A stretch of 64,000 nucleotides of DNA, taken from positions 101,963 to 165,962 of the forward strand of contig JAZQLC010000025.1 in the NCBI GenBank assembly GCA_045542485.1, in the 5' to 3' direction. This DNA comes from SIG575 sp045542485. GTDB taxonomy: Bacteria; Bacillota; Clostridia; Oscillospirales; Acutalibacteraceae. A program made the position numbers and the translations under genes. The notes under the pieces are model-generated. The model was not told where the DNA came from. It saw only the letters and a list, made by a program, of their open reading frames with translations, and did no database searches. Within the stretch, counting starts at the first letter, position 1. Each line of letters begins with the position of its first letter. This document shows, piece by piece, positions 53,298 through 59,775 of this stretch.

Positions 53298-54698
53298 TTA
53301 TTTCCAGTAGTCAACATCATAGGGAAGATTTATATTTTTCGCTTTGAATACAGGTGTTTTACCTTCTTTACGCTGCTTTTCATAGTCGTTCAAAGCACTG
53401 ATAGCGTATTTGCCGAGGATAATAATGACGGGTATATTTATAATTGTCATAGCGCCCATTGTCACATCGGCGATTCCCCAGAGAAGGTCTGCGCTGAGTC
53501 CTGCACCAATGAAGATAACGAGTGAAGCTATTATGTGATAAACTCTCATAAATGCTTTGCTCGGCTGACGCTTGAGAAGGAAAATCAGGCAATTGTCAAC
53601 ATAATAGAGGTTGCCTATAAGTGTGGTGAAAGCAAAGAGAATCATAGCGATTGTTATGAATATAGGACCGAATGCGCCGAGGGCACTGCTCAGTGCTGCC
53701 TGAACATAAGGTGCACCGGAAAGCTCAGCTGAGGGCTCGATTCCTGAACACATACACATAAATGCTGTTGCACTGCAGACAAGAAGTGTGTCAATGAAGA
53801 CTGAAAGCACCTGAACAAGTCCCTGTTTTACGGGGTGGTCAACCTGAGCTGCCGCTGATGCGTTAGGAGCAGAGCCGACACCCGCCTCATTACTGAATAA
53901 TCCTCTCTTGATACCATACATTACACAGGAGCCACTGAAACCACCGAAAATTGCTTGTAAATCAAAGGCCTCAGTAAATATTCTTGTAAAAACAGTGGGG
54001 AGGGTCTTTGCATTGAGAACAACAATAGTAAGTGCGATAACGATGTATGCAATACCCATTACAGGAACAAGGAAGCTTGTTGCCTTGAGCATTCTTTTTC
54101 CGCCACCCATAAGGCAGTAAGCAACAAGTGCTGCAACGATAAGACCGATAATCCACGGGGACCATTTTGTGTCATAGAATCCGTATGTAGAAAAAGTGGA
54201 CTGAAGATTGTACGATGCCAACATATTGAAGCCGAATGCATATGTTATGATAATAAGTACGGCGAAAATAATTGCGAGAGGGCGGCTTTTAATGCCTGTC
54301 TGTATGTAGTGAGCAGGACCTCCGTAGCATCCGTCTTCGCCTCTCTTTTTGAAAATCTGAGCGAGTGTACTTTCAATGAAAGCAGAAGCACCGCCGATTA
54401 TAGCAATTATCCACATCCAGAAGACTGAGCCGAAACCGCCCATACACAGTGCCGTTGAAACACCGATAATGTTACCTGTTCCTACTCGTGAAGCGGTTGA
54501 AACCATAAGTGCCTGAAAGGAGGAGACGCCTTTTCCATCGGCAGGTTTTTCCATAACTGCTCGGAATTGTTCTTTAAGGAGTCTGAATTGCACGAACCGT
54601 GTTCTTATTGCAAAATACAAACCGCCAAGCAGCAGTAATATAATCAGTATATAACTGTACAAGGCATCATTGATGTAATTGATAATGTTTTGAAGCAT
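53298..54698 (-). CDS. Sodium/alanine (glycine) symporter, AGCS family
   Basis: The 466-residue transporter starts at the ATG at 54698 after AGGAGG. The AGCS signature VGTGNIIGVSTALCMGGFG is near residue 90, with GPAHYIQTGI and GLFSNEAGVGSAPNASAAA further on. Ten or more transmembrane helices are visible. It should import alanine or glycine with sodium. The gene lies behind tRNA-Thr on the same strand, separated by a terminator. Confidence 0.94.
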   Translation of the reverse strand: MLQNIINYINDALYSYILIILLLLGGLYFAIRTRFVQFRLLKEQFRAVMEKPADGKGVSSFQALMVSTASRVGTGNIIGVSTALCMGGFGSVFWMWIIAIIGGASAFIESTLAQIFKKRGEDGCYGGPAHYIQTGIKSRPLAIIFAVLIIITYAFGFNMLASYNLQSTFSTYGFYDTKWSPWIIGLIVAALVAYCLMGGGKRMLKATSFLVPVMGIAYIVIALTIVVLNAKTLPTVFTRIFTEAFDLQAIFGGFSGSCVMYGIKRGLFSNEAGVGSAPNASAAAQVDHPVKQGLVQVLSVFIDTLLVCSATAFMCMCSGIEPSAELSGAPYVQAALSSALGAFGPIFITIAMILFAFTTLIGNLYYVDNCLIFLLKRQPSKAFMRVYHIIASLVIFIGAGLSADLLWGIADVTMGAMTIINIPVIIILGKYAISALNDYEKQRKEGKTPVFKAKNINLPYDVDYWK

Positions 54699-54724
54699 TA
54701 ATTTTCCTCCTGTCAATTAAATAA

Positions 54725-54750
54725 GGCGTCTCATTAAGAGGCGCCTTTTT
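54725..54750 (-). terminator. Terminator of tRNA-Thr
   Basis: On the minus strand GGCGCCTC pairs with GAGACGCC (one G-U pair) and a T-rich tail follows. Six T residues on the other side make it usable in both directions. Confidence 0.7.
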
Positions 54751-54825
54751 TGGAGCTGGTGACGGGAATCGAACCTGCAACCTGCTCATTACGAATGAGC
54801 TGCTCTGCCATTGAGCCACACCAGC
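54751..54825 (-). tRNA. tRNA-Thr (anticodon CGT)
   Basis: The 75-nt cloverleaf has acceptor stem GCTGGTG/CACCAGC, anticodon stem GCTCA/TGAGC with loop TTCGTAA (CGT), T-loop TTCGATT and an encoded CCA. The T-stem GCAGG/CCCGT contains one A-C mismatch. Confidence 0.94.
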
Positions 54826-54837
54826 AATGTCCTGATT

Positions 54838-54866
54838 ATTATACAGAAAAATTAATAGAATTGCAA
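54838..54866 (-). promoter_or_regulatory. Sigma-A promoter of tRNA-Thr
   Basis: On the minus strand TTGCAA (54866-54861), a 17-nt spacer and TATAAT (54843-54838) lie 12 nt before the tRNA. Confidence 0.82.
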
Positions 54867-54971
54867 TACTTTTTTACAAAATTATTCGTATATCTGTATT
54901 ATAATAGTTGCATAAGAGTAAGGTGCATCGTTTATTGTTTACAAGTAAATGATGTAAATAAAAACTTTCTC

Positions 54972-55000
54972 TTGATTTATTTTTGAATATAGTGTAATCT
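54972..55000 (+). promoter_or_regulatory. Candidate promoter of the lipoprotein gene
   Basis: TTGATT (54972-54977), a 17-nt spacer and TAATCT (54995-55000) lie 26 nt upstream of the ATG. The -10 matches only moderately. Confidence 0.55.
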
Positions 55001-55026
55001 ATATTAGTGAAAGGAATGATACATAA

Positions 55027-56085
55027 ATGAATGTAAAGAAATTTATTGCAATTATGCTCTGTCTGGTGACGGTTCTTGCTGTTACGGCAGCTTGTAAAAA
55101 GGATGATATCGACGACATAACTGTTTATGCGACAGATATGTGGGGCGAAACTGTTACAAATGAAAAAGGTGAAAATGTCACTATCGCATTTGAGGGTGGC
55201 TCAATTGAATATGTAACAGACGAAGACGGCAACCAGATGCTTGATGAAAATGGTGAGAAGATTACAATTCTTCATTACTATGTGACAGACGTGGACGAAA
55301 ACGGAAATGTTGTTACTGACGAAAACAATGAGGCTGTGACAAACACACACGCAGCTATGCCCTCAACAACAGCAGGTGCCGGTTCATTGGAAGATATCTT
55401 TAATGGTAATGTTGAGTCCTCAACAGTTGTTGTTGAAACAATGCCCGAGGGTACAACTGTTCAGACAAGTGAGCGTCTTTATGACAAATCTCTGAAAAAG
55501 ATTCTTGCATCAGGAAAATTCTATATTGAAATGAAAACACAGTACAATATGGAAGGCGTAGGTGTCAGAGCAAACTATGCTCTTGCAGTAAAAGGCGACA
55601 AGACCTATATGAAAACAAATATGCAGGTTTCCATCCTCAATCTTACACTTGAATTCATTATGAAAGACAGTAAGATGTATATGATGAACAGTAAGGGTAA
55701 GGTCTATATGGAATCTGAAACCTCAGAAGATTTCGATGATGATATGCTCACAGGCGATCAGATTCAGGATGCTCTCGGCTCAACAACATCTGAGTATCAG
55801 AAGACAACAATTGTTACATCAAAAGGCAAGACATATGTCTGCGAAGAATATATTGACAACGGCACAACTTTCAAATATTACTTTGATAAGAACACAGAAG
55901 AAATCAAGCGCATTGAATATGATGCAGGTGACGGCACAACAATGGCTATGGATGTAGTCAGCCTTACAGGCAACCCTGCTGATTCATACTTCGAAGTTCC
56001 TGCAGGATACAAGAAGGTTGATGAGGATGCTTTCACAAAATCACTTCTCGGTCCTTACGCATCACTGCTCGGTGATATACAATAA
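55027..56085 (+). CDS. Putative lipoprotein, LolA/LppX-like fold suspected
   Basis: The protein has 352 residues and a lipoprotein signal: MNVKKFIAIMLCLVTVLAVT then AACKKDD, with Cys23 as the expected lipid attachment site. The box before it lacks the usual Leu at -3, so processing is likely but not certain. An acidic, Thr-rich stretch follows (about 25-125) with repeated DENG pieces. The second half has alternating beta-strands (YALAVKGDKTYMKTNM, LTLEFIMKDSKMYMM), a pattern seen in LolA/LppX-like ligand-binding lipoproteins. I cannot name a ligand. The start follows GAAAGGAATG. Confidence 0.75.
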   Translation: MNVKKFIAIMLCLVTVLAVTAACKKDDIDDITVYATDMWGETVTNEKGENVTIAFEGGSIEYVTDEDGNQMLDENGEKITILHYYVTDVDENGNVVTDENNEAVTNTHAAMPSTTAGAGSLEDIFNGNVESSTVVVETMPEGTTVQTSERLYDKSLKKILASGKFYIEMKTQYNMEGVGVRANYALAVKGDKTYMKTNMQVSILNLTLEFIMKDSKMYMMNSKGKVYMESETSEDFDDDMLTGDQIQDALGSTTSEYQKTTIVTSKGKTYVCEEYIDNGTTFKYYFDKNTEEIKRIEYDAGDGTTMAMDVVSLTGNPADSYFEVPAGYKKVDEDAFTKSLLGPYASLLGDIQ

Positions 56086-56092
56086 ATAGTAT

Positions 56093-56827
56093 ATGAATAA
56101 GTCAGTTGTAATTACAGGCTCTTCGGGTGGCATCGGCAGTGAGATTGCGCGTGTTTTTGCAGAAAACGGCTGGAATGTGGGAATTATGTATAATTCATCC
56201 CGTGAAGATGCCGAAAACCTGGAGAAAGAACTCAGACAAAAGGGGACAGTAACTTTCTGCGGCGAGTGCAACATAGCGTCGCAGGAGTCTGTCAGGGATT
56301 ATTTCGCAGATGCAGAAAAAACTCTCGGCAGAATTTATGCTGTTGTCAATAATGCAGGGGTAGCTCTTCAGAAGCTTTTTACTGATGTTACCGACGAGGA
56401 AGCAGAAAGAATATTCGATGTGAATGTTAAAGGGACATTCAGTTGCACAAAAGCAGTCCTGCCGTCTATGATTAACTCAAAAGAGGGGAAAATTGTCAAC
56501 ATTTCCTCTATGTGGGGCATTTGCGGTGCTTCCTGTGAAGTACATTACTCTTCTGCAAAAGCCTCTGTAATAGGCTTTACCAAGGCTCTCGCAAAAGAAT
56601 TGGGACCGAGCAATATAAATGTCAACTGTGTCTGTCCCGGTGTGATAGAAACAAAGATGAATTCACACCTTGATGAAGAAACAATGGAATGTCTTAGAGA
56701 GGAAATTCCTCTTATGCGAATCGGTACACCGCGTGATGTTGCAGAGGTGGTTTATTTCCTGTGTTCTGAGAAAGCTTCTTATATCACAGGACAGATAATT
56801 TCCGTTGATGGCGGTATGATAATCTGA
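56093..56827 (+). CDS. Short-chain dehydrogenase/reductase (FabG-like)
   Basis: The 244-residue SDR has the NAD(P) motif TGSSGGIGSEIA, NNAGVAL, the catalytic Ser in NISSMWG, and YSSAK with the Tyr-x3-Lys pair. The end, SYITGQIISVDGGMII, is typical. It resembles 3-oxoacyl-ACP reductase, but no other fatty-acid genes are near, so its substrate is open. It starts 7 nt after the lipoprotein gene with a weak ribosome site, and may depend on readthrough. Confidence 0.9.
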   Translation: MNKSVVITGSSGGIGSEIARVFAENGWNVGIMYNSSREDAENLEKELRQKGTVTFCGECNIASQESVRDYFADAEKTLGRIYAVVNNAGVALQKLFTDVTDEEAERIFDVNVKGTFSCTKAVLPSMINSKEGKIVNISSMWGICGASCEVHYSSAKASVIGFTKALAKELGPSNINVNCVCPGVIETKMNSHLDEETMECLREEIPLMRIGTPRDVAEVVYFLCSEKASYITGQIISVDGGMII

Positions 56828-56840
56828 ATACTGAAACATT

Positions 56841-56891
56841 TTTACCATAAATATCAAAAAAGACTTGATTTTTTTGAATATTTATGGTAAA
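56841..56891. promoter_or_regulatory. Long AT-rich inverted repeat before the zinc-ribbon membrane gene
   Basis: TTTACCATAAATAT (56841-56854) is perfectly repeated in reverse as ATATTTATGGTAAA (56878-56891). The intervening arms are nearly complementary too. It may terminate the SDR gene, bind a regulator of the next gene, or both. Confidence 0.55.
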
Positions 56892-56934
56892 TTTATAGAG
56901 ATATATAATGTTCTCTGAACTGGAGGAATGAAAA

Positions 56935-57786
56935 ATGGCAAATTGTCCGAATTGTGGTGTCCATCTTAAAAAAACATACTGGAAACCCAATTGTCCCAAC
57001 TGTAATGTTAATATCTTCTATAACGGTATGCAGGAGCGTCTTGCACACGACGTTGAAACAGCGGAAATTTCGCTGAACAAGATGTATGCAATGCTCGACA
57101 GAGCGAAGGCTTCTTATATCGGCTCAAAACTTGCAATCGCAAGAATTATTCTCAGCCTTCTTCCAATAGGCGCACTTTTCCTGCCTCTTGCAAAGCTTGC
57201 AGTGAATGTACCTTTTGTATCTGAAGAATTTTCAATCAATGCCCTGACTGTTTACAATGCAGTTTCAACAATGGACTTTGGTGGGCTTTTAGGAATGCTC
57301 TCTTCACCGGCGCTCGGCACAGCAGTAATTCTGTTTGCACTTTCAATTATCTTTGTAGCTCTCGGTGCAGTAGGTTCACTTGTAGGATTTATCCTTATCT
57401 TCCTTTCTTGTTCACCTAAGGGTATTCCGCGTAACCTCGGTTTTGCAGGTGCATCACTCGGATGTTATGTACTCAGTGGCTTGTTCTTCCTTGTTTCAGG
57501 TTCACAGTTTGCAGCAGTTCTCGGTGAAGGCTACTCTGCATCACTTTCATTCGGTTATATTCTTCTCATCATCGCAGCTCTTGCTCCTCTTGTAATCAAC
57601 ATTATGATTAAGAAGAATCCCATCGTGGTTAAATCTTCTGCTGAAAAGAGAAAGCAGGAAATCGCTGAAAAAGCTGCTAAGATGGCTGCTGATATGGAAG
57701 AAGCTAAAAAGAAAGAAGAAGAACAGAGAATGATCGAAGAAGCTTACGCAGCAGAACAGGCAAAGAAAAAAGAAGAAAACAAATAA
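56935..57786 (+). CDS. Zinc-ribbon membrane protein of unknown function
   Basis: The 283-residue protein begins with a zinc ribbon of two CxxC pairs (CPNCGVHL, CPNCNVN, residues 4-26). A short coil follows, then four hydrophobic helices at about 65-85, 120-160, 175-190 and 200-222. It ends in a charged, Lys/Glu-rich coiled tail (about 235-283). I do not recognise the family. The ribbon probably lies in the cytoplasm together with the coil. The start follows GGAGGAATG. Confidence 0.75.
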   Translation: MANCPNCGVHLKKTYWKPNCPNCNVNIFYNGMQERLAHDVETAEISLNKMYAMLDRAKASYIGSKLAIARIILSLLPIGALFLPLAKLAVNVPFVSEEFSINALTVYNAVSTMDFGGLLGMLSSPALGTAVILFALSIIFVALGAVGSLVGFILIFLSCSPKGIPRNLGFAGASLGCYVLSGLFFLVSGSQFAAVLGEGYSASLSFGYILLIIAALAPLVINIMIKKNPIVVKSSAEKRKQEIAEKAAKMAADMEEAKKKEEEQRMIEEAYAAEQAKKKEENK

Positions 57787-57797
57787 TTAACATTGAT

Positions 57798-57832
57798 AAA
57801 AAGCACCGAAGGATACAGCTTCGGTGCTTTTG
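57798..57832. terminator. Bidirectional terminator between the zinc-ribbon protein and the CDF transporter
   Basis: A 13-bp perfect stem (AAAAGCACCGAAG/CTTCGGTGCTTTT) lies between convergent genes with A and T tracts at its foot. Confidence 0.9.
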
Positions 57833-57846
57833 TTATTCAATTCTTT

Positions 57847-58734
57847 CTAATGGTGATGGTGGCATATGTGCATTTCTGTCTGTTCGGTGCAGCAACTGGT
57901 GTCGAGACAGTGTTCATTCTCATCTTCAAGTTCAAGTGTGGCGTGGATAATTCCGTGCTCACTGAGTATTTTACGGACTATTTCTTTTATTTCTTTGTGC
58001 TCACCGTTTGTTACAATGTGCATTGTTGCGTACACGTGATATCCGTCCATACTGCGTATGTGTATGTGGTGGACATCAAGAATGTTATCTATACCGAAAA
58101 GATGCTCCCTGAGTTCACTGACGCTGATTCCTTCAGGTATCTTTTCAAGAAAAAGATTCAGAACTTCTTTAAAATTTCTTATTGCATTTACAAGAATGAA
58201 CAGTGCAACACCGATTGACATAATAGGGTCGATCACTGTAAGTTCTGTAAATTTCATAAAAACAGCGCCTGTCAGTACCACAATCCACCCCAGCACATCC
58301 TCAAGCATATGAAGATTTACGGCTCTTTGGTTGATAGATTCACCTTTACGCGTTACAAGTGCGGCGGCAAGGTTGATGATTACCCCGAAAACTGCAAAAA
58401 TTATCATTCCCTTGTAGTTGATTTCTTTCGGATTAATCAGCTTGTTCACTGCGTTAAAGATAACTGCGAGTGAGCCGAAGAGGAGAATGAGTGTGGTGAG
58501 CAGTCCGCCTATAACCGAATAGCGTGAATAGCCGTATGTGTATGTTTCGTCAGGTTGTTTGTGGCTTTTTCTTTCAAGAAAATATGTGACTCCGATACTT
58601 GCAGCGTCACCCATATCGTGTACCGCGTCTGACATAATCGCTGTGCTTCCCGTGAAGACACCGCCCACAAATTCTACAATTGAAAAAGAAAGATTGAGAA
58701 TGAATGCTATTAATATGTTTTTCGATGTTTTCAT
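57847..58734 (-). CDS. Cation diffusion facilitator (CDF) metal exporter
   Basis: The 295-residue transporter has six predicted helices. SDAVHDMGDA (helix II) and NLHMLEDVLGW (helix V) are the HxxxD metal sites, the Zn/Cd-type pattern. A C-terminal cytosolic domain (VHHIHIRSMDGYHVYATMHI) follows. The last 20 residues are rich in Cys and His (CLDTSCCTEQ, HICHHHH), which may buffer or sense metal. It should export zinc or a similar ion. It is divergent to a TetR-type gene, and palindromes between them suggest shared regulation. Confidence 0.92.
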   Translation of the reverse strand: MKTSKNILIAFILNLSFSIVEFVGGVFTGSTAIMSDAVHDMGDAASIGVTYFLERKSHKQPDETYTYGYSRYSVIGGLLTTLILLFGSLAVIFNAVNKLINPKEINYKGMIIFAVFGVIINLAAALVTRKGESINQRAVNLHMLEDVLGWIVVLTGAVFMKFTELTVIDPIMSIGVALFILVNAIRNFKEVLNLFLEKIPEGISVSELREHLFGIDNILDVHHIHIRSMDGYHVYATMHIVTNGEHKEIKEIVRKILSEHGIIHATLELEDENEHCLDTSCCTEQTEMHICHHHH

Positions 58735-58748
58735 AATGCCTCCAAGAG

Positions 58749-58871
58749 TTGACTTTTTTCTTTAAAATATGTACAATCAGTATGTTACTGAACACACTGT
58801 TCGATATTATGGTAACAGTTAGTTCTTCCAATTACAATATATGTTTTTTCCTTTTTGTTCGATACCGAACA
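58749..58871. promoter_or_regulatory. CDF-TetR divergent control region with two palindromic operators
   Basis: A plus-strand promoter TTGACT-17-TACAAT (58749-58777) serves the TetR gene. GAACACACTGTTC (58790-58802) and TGTTCGATACCGAACA (58856-58871) are palindromes with the common half-site GAACA/TGTTC. The first lies at the predicted transcript start, the second just before the ribosome site. A minus-strand promoter (TTGGAA-16-TAATAT, 58831-58804) for the CDF gene is next to the first palindrome. Confidence 0.65.
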
Positions 58872-58898
58872 TTTGAGGAAATTTGTACGGAGGTAAAT

Positions 58899-59450
58899 AT
58901 GGACAGAAGACAGAGAAAAACAAAGGAATCGGTTTTCAGGGCATTTACGCAATTATTATCGGAAAAGAATGTAAATCAGATTACGGTAGGTGAAATAATA
59001 GACCGCGCAGACATCGGCAGAGCCACTTTCTATGCCCATTTTGAAACAAAGGACTTTCTTCTTAAGGAATTGTGCGAAGAGCTCTTTTGCCATATTTTTG
59101 ATGTTTCAGAGGGGAATGGCTGTGAACACTGGCATATTTTTGACTGTCAGGCGCCCGATTCTGTGTTCCTTCATCTTTTTCAGCATCTGAAAAAGAATGA
59201 TAACGGTCTTCTCTATTTGCTTTCCGGTCAGAATAATGAAATATTCCTTCGTTATTTCAGGGAAGGTCTTACAAGGCTGATAGAAAGTCATCTTGAGCTT
59301 TTCGGAGAACGGAATGCAGATAAATTACCCAGAGATTTCCGCGTCAATCATATTGCTTCAACCTTTACCGAAACGGTCAGATGGTGGATTGATAACCAAA
59401 TGACTGAGTCACCTGAACAGATAACTGAATATTTTATGTTGGCGGTGTAA
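58899..59450 (+). CDS. TetR/AcrR-family transcriptional regulator
   Basis: The 183-residue protein starts at the ATG at 58899 after GGAGGTAA; the open frame reaches further upstream without support. The N-terminal HTH is TetR-like: AFTQLLSEKNVNQITVGEIIDRADIGRATFYAHFETKDFLLKE. The helical C-terminal part should bind an effector. It faces the CDF transporter, so it probably represses that gene and itself. Whether metal or an organic ligand releases it is not known. A terminator follows at 59571. Confidence 0.87.
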   Translation: MDRRQRKTKESVFRAFTQLLSEKNVNQITVGEIIDRADIGRATFYAHFETKDFLLKELCEELFCHIFDVSEGNGCEHWHIFDCQAPDSVFLHLFQHLKKNDNGLLYLLSGQNNEIFLRYFREGLTRLIESHLELFGERNADKLPRDFRVNHIASTFTETVRWWIDNQMTESPEQITEYFMLAV

Positions 59451-59466
59451 GAAAATTTATACATTC

Positions 59467-59497
59467 TTGAAATTTTTCGCAACACAATATATAGTGT
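59467..59497 (+). promoter_or_regulatory. Upstream promoter P1 of nrdD overlapping an NrdR box
   Basis: TTGAAA (59467-59472), a 17-nt spacer and TATAGT (59490-59495) form a promoter. ACACAATATATAGTGT (59482-59497) is an NrdR-type palindrome lying over the -10. Confidence 0.65.
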
Positions 59498-59531
59498 CTT
59501 GTGTTGTTTTTGCCCATAAATATTCTTGTAA

Positions 59532-59547
59532 CCACAATATCTTGTGT
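59532..59547. promoter_or_regulatory. NrdR box 2
   Basis: CCACAATATCTTGTGT matches the NrdR palindrome except at two or three positions. It lies downstream of P1, 50 bp from the first box. Confidence 0.6.
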
Positions 59548-59570
59548 TTTGTCAAAATTTGTTACAAAAT

Positions 59571-59614
59571 GGCTGAAAAGCTTGATGTTATTGGCTTTTC
59601 AGCCGTTTTATTTT
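59571..59614 (+). terminator. Terminator between the two nrdD promoter regions
   Basis: GGCTGAAAAGC pairs perfectly with GCTTTTCAGCC around a 12-nt loop, followed by GTTTTATTTT. It may end the TetR transcript, and it would also stop transcripts from P1. Confidence 0.85.
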
Positions 59615-59676
59615 AAAAAAGCACTGTGAATATTTATTCAAAAGCATACAATATTTAGAAAAAACCGTAAAAATAA

Positions 59677-59728
59677 CCACAATATATTGTGAAAAACTAT
59701 TGACAAGCACACTTTCTTGTGTTATTAT
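59677..59728 (+). promoter_or_regulatory. Main nrdD promoter P2 with two NrdR boxes 30 bp apart
   Basis: TTGACA (59700-59705), a 17-nt spacer and TATTAT (59723-59728) form the promoter. CCACAATATATTGTGA (59677-59692) lies just upstream, and GCACACTTTCTTGTGT (59707-59722) fills the spacer. Pairs of boxes three helical turns apart are the known pattern for the repressor NrdR. Confidence 0.88.
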
Positions 59729-59775
59729 AGTCCAGCAAACACAAGTGACTAAAATTTTTAACGGAGGTAGAAAAA

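Noticed and set aside
59571..59614. Cobalamin or other riboswitch before nrdD
   Set aside because: The region holds a simple terminator hairpin and NrdR boxes, with no conserved riboswitch core.
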